This document shows positions 47,574 through 56,543 of a stretch of DNA of 64,000 nucleotides, piece after piece; the stretch's first letter is position 1; each line of letters opens with the position of its first letter. The DNA comes from Colwellia sp. 12G3. GTDB taxonomy: Bacteria > Pseudomonadota > Gammaproteobacteria > Enterobacterales > Alteromonadaceae. The translations under genes were made by a program, and so were the position numbers. The notes beneath the pieces were generated by a model. It saw only the letters and a program-made list of their open reading frames with translations. It made no database searches and was not told the origin of the DNA. The stretch covers positions 61,350 to 125,349 of the forward strand of contig NZ_PJAQ01000043.1 in NCBI RefSeq assembly GCF_002836775.1, in the 5' to 3' direction.

Positions 47574-47783
47574 TTATCGTCTTAATGATAAAATTTGGCG
47601 GGATTTTTGTGCATCAATAACAGTGTTCTTTAATTCATCTGAGCAATCTGGCAGGTATGAGCTTTTATGATTTTCTTGTGCTGTTGACTCATGTCTTTGC
47701 TCAATAATAAATAAGGTGAGGACACTAATAAGTAAAATAATTAGTCCAAAAATTATGTTTTAAAAAATAATTGATGTCTTCAT
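47574..47783 (-). pseudogene. Small membrane protein with in-frame early stop
   Basis: ATG 47783 opens a frame of 70 codons interrupted by TAA at codon 8 only. It encodes a single hydrophobic helix (NIIFGLIILLISVLTLFII) and a polar tail ending ARG-rich (SRQILSLRR), with one Cys. Either the stop is a nonsense mutation or translation begins at a rare start after it. It lies in the 385-base gap upstream of the heme lipoprotein gene and on its strand, so it could have been its operon partner. Confidence 0.35.
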
Positions 47784-47826
47784 AAATGATTCTCACTGAC
47801 TAAATGTCATACCACTATTAAGGAAA

Positions 47827-47860
47827 AAGGAGAGTTACAATTATCATCGTAATTCTCCTT
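47827..47860 (-). terminator. Terminator after the glycan-binding lipoprotein gene
   Basis: On the minus strand AAGGAGAATTAC (47860-47849) pairs with GTAACTCTCCTT (47838-47827) with one mismatch, then TTTCC. It lies 51 bases after the stop of the gene at 47911-50124. Confidence 0.8.
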
Positions 47861-47910
47861 CTAAATTCAGAACATATTGATTTTACTGAGGGTTAGCTAT
47901 TAATCAGCTG

Positions 47911-50124
47911 TTAGTGAAAGTACAAGTTATCAATGTAAATAGTACCGCCACCGTGATTTTGAGCATCAAACTTGAACTGGAATACGTCTGTGAGGTTTAC
48001 TACACCTGAATAAGTGGTTAATGGGATATCAACACTCTGCCAGCCATTTTGAGTTGGGGTGATAGTAAATAGTGTTTCTCCACCGGCACCGATGAGGTAA
48101 ACGTCAAAGCCAGTTGAGTCAGCTGTCCAATAATCAAGATGTAAATTTGTTTTACCCGATACGTCTGTATTCGCGTAACCAATTCCTTGATAGGTTAAAT
48201 CTGCCATTTTCAGCGTGTTATTACCTGCAACATCAATAATAGTTGTGACGGTTGTTTGGCCCCAATTTGGGTTGGTATCGACACCTGCAACAGCAGTATA
48301 AGTATCACTAAATACCGAAATAACATCTCCGTCAGCTAATGCGGGTACTGGCGCGCCAACTTCAGGTCCTGTTACCGCAACAACTTCTTGTGCTGAGAAC
48401 ATGATGTTATCAATGTGGTTCACAGTATCTTGACTTCTTGCCCCTGTTTTATCAGGGAATATCGCCAAAGCACCAATATCATCATTTTCAGGTAAACCAA
48501 TCATGTCACAAAAATCAATCGTTAAGGTTTCCCATTGGTTCACTACGGTATTGGCTGCGGATTTTGTGCCATGTGAGCCCCACATTATGCCATCGGCATT
48601 AACACCATTATTCTTTTGAAACTTCAGATGAACTTCGCTAATTGTGTCTTTGTAAACATCAAGCTTCACTGTACAGTTGGTTGCATCTAGCGCAAAATTA
48701 TCAATACCTTGCGTTAATGCACCAACCCACTCGCCATTACCTTGCTTAATATCAAACATTGCGGCAGTTGCTGAAGTATTGATTCCAGTCGTAACAGGGT
48801 TAGTTACATACTGAACTTTATCTGTATCAAATGATGACCAGGTCAGTTGTGGTCCTTCAAAGTCTACACCTAGAGCAACAGTCGTTGTTGCACCATCACC
48901 AGAGTCACCGGAGGTAACAGCCTCTTTTTCTGGGGCACCATCAGGGTAAAAAGCAAAATTATCTAATTGATAAACTGCACCACCATTACTTCCCCAAGCA
49001 GGAAATAACATGACGTTATTAATGGCAGTAAGGTCAAGACCTGCTAGGTCACTTAAACTGAAGCTATAATGTCTCCATACACCCACTTCAACCGCGCTAT
49101 GATCGCCGTTATCTTTAAAGATACTATAATCGCCAAGCGTACCAGCATCACCTTCAATTTTAATAAACCATTCTTCAGTCCCTGTAGGAGCCGTGGTCAC
49201 TTTAAGATCAAATTCAAAGGTACCAGTGCTTGCAAAAGCGCTCATATCAATTGATGTGCCATCTGCGGTTGGTTTGTAACCTGCAACAAATTGGCTCGCA
49301 TTAATTGTTACTTCAGTAACGTTATCATAGGCTGCGTTAGCATCAACGATAACTTGTGAAGAGCCGTTTGTTTCTATCCAAGATTCCCAGTCATTTAAAC
49401 CATCAGAGATGATGAACGATGCTTCAGTTGCATCTCTGGGCGCTTCAATAGCTCCAGCCTCTGCAACGGTAATGGTATATGTCTGCATTACATCTTCAGT
49501 ACCATCATTTACTGTTAAGGTAATTTGGCTAGCACCAATATCGGCTAACACTGGCGTTCCAGACAATACACCTGTTGAAGCATCAAAGCTCAACCAAGAA
49601 AGTGCAGCAGGTAGGGTTGTTAACATCGTTAAAGCATCACCGTCAGCATCTGTTGCGGTTAAGGTATAAGAGTATGCTTGATCAACCGTCGCATTGGTTA
49701 TTTCGGAACTGGTGATAACAGCTGCATTGTTGACAGGTATCACAACTGGGGCTGTTACTGTAATACTAAAAGATTGGGTGACACTATCAACGCCATCACT
49801 AACTGTTAGTGTGATAGGGTGATCGCCTATATCACTTTCGGCAGGTGTACCGCTTAGCATACTTGTTGCTTCGTCAAACGAAATCCAAGCCGGTAAAGTC
49901 GAAACCGAAATGGATAAGGTATCACCATCTGCATCACTGGATGCAAGGTTATATGAATATGCTGAGCCGGCTTCTACAGTAAGAACACCTGTACTTGATA
50001 TTACAGGTGCAGAGTTTGTTATGTCTTCAATAATCTCTTTAGTGTCTGAACCACAAGCACTGAGTGCTAAGCTCAAACTGATACAGATTAATGTTTTTGA
50101 GAACTTATTGTTAATTTTATTCAT
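47911..50124 (-). CDS. Surface glycan-binding lipoprotein with cadherin/Ig-like repeats and CBM-like modules
   Basis: 737 residues. The lipoprotein signal peptide ends at LSAC (Cys24). Two He_PIG/cadherin-like repeats follow (about 37-128 and 133-222; pattern TVDQAYSYTLTATDADGD, LSWLSFDASTGVLSGTP). The rest consists of three beta-sandwich modules (about 230-400, 415-600, 615-737) whose endings DNFAFYP, DNIMFSA and DNLYFH match the carbohydrate-binding modules at the end of the nearby GH16 enzyme. The last module (VFSDTYTAVAGVDTNPNWGQ) is the type common in laminarin-binding proteins. No catalytic residues were seen. It likely plays a SusE-like binding role next to the TonB receptor. Confidence 0.85.
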   Translation of the reverse strand: MNKINNKFSKTLICISLSLALSACGSDTKEIIEDITNSAPVISSTGVLTVEAGSAYSYNLASSDADGDTLSISVSTLPAWISFDEATSMLSGTPAESDIGDHPITLTVSDGVDSVTQSFSITVTAPVVIPVNNAAVITSSEITNATVDQAYSYTLTATDADGDALTMLTTLPAALSWLSFDASTGVLSGTPVLADIGASQITLTVNDGTEDVMQTYTITVAEAGAIEAPRDATEASFIISDGLNDWESWIETNGSSQVIVDANAAYDNVTEVTINASQFVAGYKPTADGTSIDMSAFASTGTFEFDLKVTTAPTGTEEWFIKIEGDAGTLGDYSIFKDNGDHSAVEVGVWRHYSFSLSDLAGLDLTAINNVMLFPAWGSNGGAVYQLDNFAFYPDGAPEKEAVTSGDSGDGATTTVALGVDFEGPQLTWSSFDTDKVQYVTNPVTTGINTSATAAMFDIKQGNGEWVGALTQGIDNFALDATNCTVKLDVYKDTISEVHLKFQKNNGVNADGIMWGSHGTKSAANTVVNQWETLTIDFCDMIGLPENDDIGALAIFPDKTGARSQDTVNHIDNIMFSAQEVVAVTGPEVGAPVPALADGDVISVFSDTYTAVAGVDTNPNWGQTTVTTIIDVAGNNTLKMADLTYQGIGYANTDVSGKTNLHLDYWTADSTGFDVYLIGAGGETLFTITPTQNGWQSVDIPLTTYSGVVNLTDVFQFKFDAQNHGGGTIYIDNLYFH

Positions 50125-50568
50125 TATCTTCCCCTAAATGTGACAGTTTATTTTCACCTTAAAATCATTGGCTTGCAGTCAATTGTTTCTTAGCAAAAAC
50201 ATCTATCAATATATTGTTATTAGTATTTTTTTTGTGTTTTTTCATTTTTTAAATAAGCAAAGTTAAAATTGTTCAATTGATAGAACGTACAAGTAAACAG
50301 CTAAACTAAGTCTGAAATTTACAATACATTAATTAACCACTTTAACTATCGAGATCAGTTGAATCGTTACATTTACGATTATGAAAAGGTGAAGCGGTAC
50401 ATTTACAAGTTAGAGTGCTTTTTAAGTTGTTGGATTCATACGGCATAGAACATGTGGGATAGGGTTTTAGCGGAACGAGTAAATTTAGTGAGCAAGTTCG
50501 CGATACTTGAACTGTAAAATTAGTTTTAAAAATCTTCATTCAGTTAGGTGGTTATTAAATAACAGGCA
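50125..50568. other. Intergenic region upstream of the glycan-binding lipoprotein
   Basis: About 440 bases. GGGGAAGATA is the ribosome-binding site for the minus-strand gene. A 65-codon minus-strand frame at 50342-50539 has no signature or good start site, and I do not call it. The region probably contains the promoter for the glycan-binding gene. Confidence 0.4.
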
Positions 50569-50734
50569 ATAAAAAAGGCTTAACATAAATGCTGAGGCTT
50601 CCTATATTCCCAAAGATAATAAATGGTGCCGACTGCCGGAATCGAACAAAGATAATTGGATTGATGAACAACGTGGGGCTTACGAGCTTTATTGGCATAA
50701 AATACAGGGACTATTATCTGAAGCAAGAAAATAA
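50569..50734 (+). pseudogene. Fragment of unknown gene containing the tRNA-end sequence
   Basis: A start-less plus-strand frame reads through INAEASYIPKDNKWCRLPES and NKDNWIDEQRGAYELYWHKI to a stop at 50734. It has a normal protein composition and looks like the C-terminus of a real protein. The tRNA-like 24 bases (separate entry) lie within it. This could be the end of a gene overlapping an attachment site, as happens with integrative elements; the family is not recognised. Confidence 0.35.
50624..50647 (-). other. tRNA 3'-end fragment (tRNA-Thr-like), possible attachment-site remnant
   Basis: On the minus strand these 24 bases read GTTCGATTCC then GGCAGTCGGCACCA: the T-loop, the 3' side of the T-stem and an acceptor strand with encoded CCA. 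The acceptor strand AGTCGGC would pair with GCCGACT, as in gammaproteobacterial tRNA-Thr. The remaining tRNA is absent. tRNA 3' ends are the usual target of tyrosine integrases. A 10-base direct repeat CAAAGATAAT flanks it on both sides (50611-50620 and 50647-50656). Confidence 0.6.
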
Positions 50735-50911
50735 CTATTCTGTAGTAAAGAAAAGAACCTGTAATAAAGCCTGTTAAAGGCTTAAGTAAAGTATTAGCAG
50801 TTACTGGATAATTACATTAGTTTTTCCACTCAATTACATCACTTATGCCAGTGATTAATTTTTAACACTGCCAGTAACTAATATTTACTTTGACCACCCA
50901 ATAATCGGTAG

Positions 50912-51426
50912 GTGACCACTGAAGAGAAATACGGCTGTGCGGGTATTAACTATGTTAGTTATGGTTTGATTGCTCGTGAAGTTGAGCGGGTTGATAGTGG
51001 TTATCGCAGTGCTTGGGGGGAGTTAGGCGCGGCTGAATTTTGTTGGCATGGCGCGCGCCAATATACCCTTGATAGAGAACAGTTTGGTAAACCCTAGCGG
51101 CAACGCAACTCATTCAAAAGAAACTCGCTGATATGCAAACCGAGATTAGCACAGGTCTATTGGCTTGCTTGCAAGCAGGACGTTTGATGGATGCCGGCAA
51201 TTTAGCGCCTGAAGCTATTTCATTGATCAAACGTAATTCCTGTGGCAAAGCGCTCGATATTGCTAGACAAGCGCGCGATATGCATGGTGATAACGGTATT
51301 AGTGATGAATTTCATATTATCCGTCATGTGATGAATCTTGAAGCAGTAAATACCTATGAGGGCACCCATGATGTTCATGCCTTGATCTTAGGTCGAGCAC
51401 AAACAGGGTTGCAGGCGTTTTTTTAG
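50912..51426 (+). pseudogene. gcdH: Decayed glutaryl-CoA dehydrogenase
   Basis: The frame begins [30 protein letters not shown], a well-known N-terminal part of GcdH. It then jumps directly to [20 protein letters not shown], which in intact enzymes is about 150 residues further on. At 51094 a C has been lost (CCCTAG instead of CCCCTAG), so translation stops; the next frame continues [17 protein letters not shown] through [16 protein letters not shown] to [20 protein letters not shown]. So 5' truncation, internal deletion and frameshift have all occurred. The intact enzyme would oxidise glutaryl-CoA in lysine and tryptophan breakdown. Confidence 0.85.
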
Positions 51427-51550
51427 CGAGGTATTGAGTCCTTGTTGTCGTATTTAAAGCACGTTTTGTCGTAAATAGTGACTTGTGGACGTGTTTTATT
51501 ATAACGTTGCTATAGTAATTAAAATAAAAGTAATTCTTTAGCTATTTCCT

Positions 51551-52675
51551 ATGAAAAGTAATACCGTATTAAACGAATATCGTAATGAAAGTTTTCTCGA
51601 ATTAGAATCAAAAGTTTTCTCAAGACAAAGCCACCAATTTTGGACTTTACAAATAGCTGGCTGGTCAGGTTATGCACTGGTGGTCTTTTTGGCGATCATT
51701 CATCCTCAACTAGACACTGTCGGTTTCAATCTCTCCGGACAAATAGCCAACCTCGTTGCTGAAACGATGAGTGGTTTTTTCTTATCGTATTTACAGTGGC
51801 TATTTATTGGCAAAATAGTGCATCTTCCTCTTAAAAAGACCTTGTTTTTTAGTTTTACTTTTGCCGCATTTTTAGGCCTTATCTACAATGTTATTAAACT
51901 CAGTAGCTTTAAAGTTATTGTCTATAACCAGCAGTGGAATGAAGCTTGGGATATGTTGGAGTTTGGTGGCTGGTTAATGTTCTCTTTAACCACCATGTTT
52001 GCTTGGACATCGATATTTTTTATTATGCTCTATAACGCTAAACTGCAAAAAGAGCATGAACGATTATTAAAGGCACAAACCTTGGCAAAAGATGCGCAAC
52101 TGCAAATGCTCAGGTATCAATTAAATCCGCATTTTATGTTTAATACTATGAACGCTATTTCAACGCTTATTTTGAAAAATGAAAATGATAAGGCCAATGA
52201 AATGTTAGATAAGCTGTGCGAATTTTTCCGTTACACTTTAGATTTCAAAGCCAAGAGTAAAACCACCTTAAAGAAAGAGATTGAGCTGCTAGAGCTTTAC
52301 CTTTCTATTGAAAAAGTACGTTTTGGTGAACGTTTAAATGTTCAGCTAAAGATCAGTGAATCAGCAAAAACCTGCCAAGTACCCAATATGTTATTACAGC
52401 CCTTGGTTGAGAATGCTATTAAGTACGCTATAGAGCCTAGAAAAAAAGGTGGGAAAATCACCATTACAGCCATATGTACTCATAATCGATTACTGCTTAA
52501 GGTATTAGATGACGGTTATGGAGAAAATGAGAAAGCTGAAAAAGGCTTTGGTATTGGTATAAGTAATACCAAAGCAAGGTTAGATGCTATGTTTAATGGT
52601 GACTATGAAATTAATTTAATCGCTAAGCCTGAAGAAGGTGCCACGGTAGAAATAGCGATGCCTATTGAGAAGTAA
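51551..52675 (+). CDS. LytS-type sensor histidine kinase
   Basis: 374 residues. Four hydrophobic segments (about 34-55, 66-92, 98-118, 135-158) form an N-terminal membrane domain. After a coiled linker (KLQKEHERLLKAQTLAKDAQ) is the His_kinase domain with H194 in QLNPHFMFNTMNAI, then an ATPase domain with N-box LLQPLVENAIKYAI and DDGYGEN, FGIGISNTKARL. This is the LytS/YehU class, which pairs with LytTR regulators; its partner follows 16 bases downstream. The signal is unknown, but it is placed just upstream of the GH16 gene. Confidence 0.93.
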   Translation: MKSNTVLNEYRNESFLELESKVFSRQSHQFWTLQIAGWSGYALVVFLAIIHPQLDTVGFNLSGQIANLVAETMSGFFLSYLQWLFIGKIVHLPLKKTLFFSFTFAAFLGLIYNVIKLSSFKVIVYNQQWNEAWDMLEFGGWLMFSLTTMFAWTSIFFIMLYNAKLQKEHERLLKAQTLAKDAQLQMLRYQLNPHFMFNTMNAISTLILKNENDKANEMLDKLCEFFRYTLDFKAKSKTTLKKEIELLELYLSIEKVRFGERLNVQLKISESAKTCQVPNMLLQPLVENAIKYAIEPRKKGGKITITAICTHNRLLLKVLDDGYGENEKAEKGFGIGISNTKARLDAMFNGDYEINLIAKPEEGATVEIAMPIEK

Positions 52676-52691
52676 TTATGCCAAGAAAGAA

Positions 52692-53540
52692 ATGTCTATG
52701 ATTGATAAACCATTAACTGCCGTCATTGTTGATGATGAGCCTTTAGCAATAGAAGGGCTTAGGCTTAGGCTTGAAAAAATACCTGAACTTAATGTGATTG
52801 GCGAAGCGAGCGATGGAGATCAGGCGATTAAATTATGCCATGAACTTAGCCCTGATGTACTGTTTCTAGATCTGCAACTGCCTGGCTTAAATGGTATTGA
52901 AGTGGTGCAAGCATTACAGGCAGACATTATACCTATGATCGTTTTTGTTAGCGCTTATGGTGAATTTGCACTGGATGCTTTTGAATTAAATGCCATTGAT
53001 TATGTATTAAAACCGGCTAACCTTGGTCGTTTGAAGAAAACGGTTGCCCGTATTTTAGAACGCCGTAGTCCTGAAAATAGTGATAAAGAGCAGGCCAAAG
53101 AAAAATATAAATTATTAAAAGCTCTGGGTGAAAGCTCAGGTGTTGCTATTTCTGAACTGGAAGATTGGCTTGGCTCAGATGAACCCTTACCGACCACTTA
53201 TTGTCAGGAACTGGTGATTAAAAATAGTGATAATGAAAAGGTGTTCTTACCGGTAACAGATATTCGCTGGATTGATGCGGCGGGGGATTACATGTGTGTT
53301 CATACAGATAAAGAGACACATATTGTTCGTATCACCATGAAAAAGCTAGAACAGCAACTCGATGAACGGGTGTTTAAGCGTATTCACAAATCAACTTTAG
53401 TGAATGTTACCTGCATTAAAAGCATTCGCTCTCTTAGGAATCGTGAGAGCATTTTAGCGCTGGGTGATGATGTTCAGCTTAAAGTGAGTCGAAATTTCAG
53501 TTCCGCTATTCAAGCACTTGTTAAATCTAAACAAGTTTAG
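52692..53540 (+). CDS. LytTR-family response regulator
   Basis: 282 residues from ATG 52692; an upstream TTG (52665) overlaps the kinase gene and adds 9 unlikely residues. The receiver domain (about 7-125) has the acidic pair D14-D15, phospho-acceptor D60 in LFLDLQLPG and K in VLKPAN. A linker of about 45 residues leads to a LytTR DNA-binding domain (about 178-280, with IRWIDAAGDYMCVHT and FKRIHKSTLVNV). LytTR proteins bind pairs of imperfect direct repeats upstream of targets. With the preceding kinase it forms one operon; the GH16 gene 299 bases downstream is a likely target by proximity only. Confidence 0.94.
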   Translation: MSMIDKPLTAVIVDDEPLAIEGLRLRLEKIPELNVIGEASDGDQAIKLCHELSPDVLFLDLQLPGLNGIEVVQALQADIIPMIVFVSAYGEFALDAFELNAIDYVLKPANLGRLKKTVARILERRSPENSDKEQAKEKYKLLKALGESSGVAISELEDWLGSDEPLPTTYCQELVIKNSDNEKVFLPVTDIRWIDAAGDYMCVHTDKETHIVRITMKKLEQQLDERVFKRIHKSTLVNVTCIKSIRSLRNRESILALGDDVQLKVSRNFSSAIQALVKSKQV

Positions 53541-53838
53541 CTGCGGTTTACGGTTGTTAACACAAGAGTTCGCAGCGATTAACCCTCTTATCGTAAAACT
53601 ATATCGCTTTGTCGTAATCCTTGACGTTAAAACGATAACATCCCGTTCGTATCACGCCATGCCGCATATCAATTGTAACCATTTGTTATTTAAACCACGA
53701 TGATTCTAGGGGAGCAGTAGTACATTTAATTAATGTACTTGCTTAACATTCAAATCACTCAATTAATAAACCATTAAAAATAAAATATTATTAATGCAGT
53801 GATACAACAAAACTAGTCAGGTATTTGGAAAACAAATT

Positions 53839-56436
53839 ATGATTAAAGTTGCAAAGAAAATTACACAATTGTGCATTATAGCCACAGCATCATCATTGAT
53901 GGCGTGTGGCGATGTAGAAACAAAAACAGACCTTACTGTTATCGATCCTCAACAACCTGTTACTGACTGGCAGTTGGTATGGAGTGATGAGTTTGACGGT
54001 ACGGAAATTCAAACGAACAACTGGACTCACGAAGTTAACTGTACCGGTGGCGGTAACAACGAAAAGCAATGTTATACCGAGAATGCTGAAAATTCGTTTG
54101 TTAGCGATGGCACACTTAAGCTTGTAGCCTTACCTGCTGTCGATGAAAACCCTGTTCAGCCTTACACATCAGCACGTATTATCAGTAAAAACAAAGCAGA
54201 TTTTAAATATGGTCGTTTTGAAGTAAAAGCCAAAATGCCATTCGGACAAGGTAGTTTCCCGGCGTTTTGGATGATGCCAACAGATGAGGTTTATGGTGGT
54301 TGGCCACATTCAGGTGAAATCGATATTGTTGAAACCGTTAACCTGAAAGTGGTTAATGAAGAAGGTATCGCTGAAAATAACATTCATGGCACCTTGCATT
54401 ATGGCGAAAGCTGGCCAGACAACGCACGTTCAGGAAAGTCTTATAGCTTGCCTGATGCGGTTAACCCTGCCGATGATTTTCATGTTTATGCAATAGAGTG
54501 GCAAGAAGGGGAGATTCGTTGGTATGTAGACAACTACTTATATGCTACGCAACGTAAATCTGAGCTAAAGACTAAAGCTGACGGTGAAGTTTTAGGTTTG
54601 AATCATAGAGGTTGGTTTGCTGAATATTATGATGCAGTTACCGGTGATTTAACGACGTATTGGGATAATGCACCATACGACCAACAGTTTTTTATGATTC
54701 TAAATAATGCTGTTGGCGGTGATTGGGCTGAAAATACCAACAATATGAATGTTGACCCAACTGCTTTTGAAAATGGTCAAACCTTTGAAATTGACTATAT
54801 ACGTGTTTATGAATGTATTCAAAATACTGATACGGGCAAAGGCTGCGAAACGGTTCGTGGTGGTTATGATCAAGAAGCAACTGAAGACTATCCTGAAGGT
54901 GCTTTAGTCCTAGGTGCTGCTCCTAACCCTCCTGTAGCAGCAATCCCGGTTGCTCCTGGTGCTATCTTTGACGTGTTTAGTGATACAGATACCGATTTTG
55001 TAGCTGGCCATTATGCTGCTAGTGGTGAAATTGCCATTGAAGAGCTTGATTTAGGTGGTGACCACGGCATTGTTAAACAGTTCACCTTTAACACAGATGA
55101 AGGACTAGGTTATTTCCAGCTTGCTCCAGGCGATGTAGAAGACTTTAGAGGTTATGCCACACTTGAATTTGATATTTTTGTGGTTAACGATAACGGCGCT
55201 GATGGCTTTGTTATCAAAATGGATTGTGTACACCCATGTAGTTCAGGCGATTACGCTATCGATAAACCTGCGCAAGGCGTATGGACATCTTACAGCATAC
55301 TGTTAGCAGACTTGGTCGCTACCCCAGGTTCTACTTTAGAGCTATCTAATGTGAATACACCATTAGCATTCTTCCCTACCTGGGGAAATCAGAAGGACTT
55401 TGTTGCTCAAATTGATAACGTTCGCATTGTTGCCGCAGGTGAGAGTGGTAGTGGTACCAAAGTGGTTACTATGTTGTATGACGATGCTGTAACTGGCGAT
55501 ATCGTCTTTAATAGCTATAACCCGGACGGCTTTGTTGCAGCAACTGAAATGGCTGAAGGTGACCGTGGCAATGTGATTGAAGTAGTTAAAACAGGCGCAA
55601 CGGGTAACTGGTATCTTGAAAGTTCAGCTGCTCCGTTCGATATCAGCCTTTATCCTGCGGGAAGTGAGTTAGTTTTCGATATGTTTGTCGTGAGTGCTGA
55701 TGCAGGTGTGGAGCTTTATATAAAACTAGACAGCGGTTGGCCTAATGTAAGTGATGTTATCGTTGATTCATCAATGTTAGGTGAATGGCAAGAAGTCAGA
55801 ATTAATTTGCAAACCTTACTTGCTGACGGAAATGCATTTGAAACTGGTTTTGCTGACGCGACTAATATAGTTAACCCATTTGTTATGGAACCTACAGGGA
55901 TAATGACTGTTAAGTTCGATAATATTCGTTATGAAACACCAGGTAGTAGTGAGGTAGATATAGCTTTGTATGACGATGCTGTCACTGGCAACATCACCTT
56001 TAATAGCTATAACCCGGACGGCTTTGTTGTAGCAAATGAAATTGCTGAAGTTGACCGTGGCAATGTGATTGAAGTCGTTAAAACAGGCGGGACAGGTAAC
56101 TGGTACCTTGATAGTTCAGCTGCTCCATTTGATATCAGCGGTTATGGCGTTTTCAGTGAATTAGTTTTCGATATGTATGTCGTTAGTGCCGATGCAGGTG
56201 TTGAACTCTATATAAAACTAGATAGCGGTTGGCCTAATGTGAGTGATGTTGTTGTTGATTCCTCAGCGTTAGGTGAATGGCAAGAAGTCAGAATTAATTT
56301 GCAAACCTTACTTGCTGACGGAAATGCATTTGAGAATGGTTTTGCTGACGCGACTAATATAATTAACCCATTTGTTATGGAGCCTACAGGGATTATGACC
56401 GTTAAGTTCGATAATATTCGTTATGTGAACAAATAA
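53839..56436 (+). CDS. GH16 endo-beta-glucanase (laminarinase-like) lipoprotein with C-terminal carbohydrate-binding modules
   Basis: 865 residues. The lipoprotein signal peptide ends at LMAC (Cys23). The GH16 domain (about 40-340) opens with WQLVWSDEFDG and holds the catalytic GEIDIVE motif (E160 nucleophile, D162, E165 acid/base), preceded by PAFWMMP and followed by FHVYAIEWQEGEIRWYVD. It would cut beta-1,3-glucan at the cell surface; GH16 also includes other specificities. The remainder has three beta-sandwich modules (about 370-535, 546-705, 711-865); the last two are near copies. It is followed by a TonB receptor, making a glucan uptake operon or unit. Confidence 0.93.
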   Translation: MIKVAKKITQLCIIATASSLMACGDVETKTDLTVIDPQQPVTDWQLVWSDEFDGTEIQTNNWTHEVNCTGGGNNEKQCYTENAENSFVSDGTLKLVALPAVDENPVQPYTSARIISKNKADFKYGRFEVKAKMPFGQGSFPAFWMMPTDEVYGGWPHSGEIDIVETVNLKVVNEEGIAENNIHGTLHYGESWPDNARSGKSYSLPDAVNPADDFHVYAIEWQEGEIRWYVDNYLYATQRKSELKTKADGEVLGLNHRGWFAEYYDAVTGDLTTYWDNAPYDQQFFMILNNAVGGDWAENTNNMNVDPTAFENGQTFEIDYIRVYECIQNTDTGKGCETVRGGYDQEATEDYPEGALVLGAAPNPPVAAIPVAPGAIFDVFSDTDTDFVAGHYAASGEIAIEELDLGGDHGIVKQFTFNTDEGLGYFQLAPGDVEDFRGYATLEFDIFVVNDNGADGFVIKMDCVHPCSSGDYAIDKPAQGVWTSYSILLADLVATPGSTLELSNVNTPLAFFPTWGNQKDFVAQIDNVRIVAAGESGSGTKVVTMLYDDAVTGDIVFNSYNPDGFVAATEMAEGDRGNVIEVVKTGATGNWYLESSAAPFDISLYPAGSELVFDMFVVSADAGVELYIKLDSGWPNVSDVIVDSSMLGEWQEVRINLQTLLADGNAFETGFADATNIVNPFVMEPTGIMTVKFDNIRYETPGSSEVDIALYDDAVTGNITFNSYNPDGFVVANEIAEVDRGNVIEVVKTGGTGNWYLDSSAAPFDISGYGVFSELVFDMYVVSADAGVELYIKLDSGWPNVSDVVVDSSALGEWQEVRINLQTLLADGNAFENGFADATNIINPFVMEPTGIMTVKFDNIRYVNK
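55477..56433 (+). repeat. Tandem 492-bp duplication inside the GH16 gene
   Basis: Two consecutive 492-base units (55477-55968 and from 55969) encode binding modules that begin YDDAVTG and end KFDNIRY. Long stretches are identical at DNA level, including third positions (for example the YIKLDSGWPNVSDV and INLQTLLADGNAFE segments), so the duplication is recent or is kept alike by recombination. Confidence 0.85.
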
Positions 56437-56459
56437 CGCAATTAAACCCTAAGTGTGTT

Positions 56460-56479
56460 GGGCGCATCAGCGCCCGTTT
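56460..56479 (+). terminator. Terminator or attenuator between GH16 and TonB receptor genes
   Basis: GGGCGC (56460-56465), loop ATCA, GCGCCC (56470-56475), GTTTT. It is a compact GC-rich stem 24 bases after the GH16 stop. Partial read-through would set the ratio of enzyme to receptor; the receptor gene follows 64 bases later. Confidence 0.75.
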
Positions 56480-56543
56480 TCCAGCTGTATATGTCTTCAA
56501 TGTTTCTATACAGCGATAACATAAAGTAAATGGTAGGTAAGTT

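Noticed and set aside
50342-50539. 65-codon minus-strand frame upstream of the glycan-binding lipoprotein
   Set aside because: No ribosome-binding site or recognisable domain, low-complexity Ser/Cys/Pro composition, and it lies in a likely promoter region.
50589-50777. 62-codon plus-strand frame from ATG 50589
   Set aside because: It runs over the tRNA-end sequence in a different frame from the more protein-like fragment ending at 50734, and has no family resemblance.
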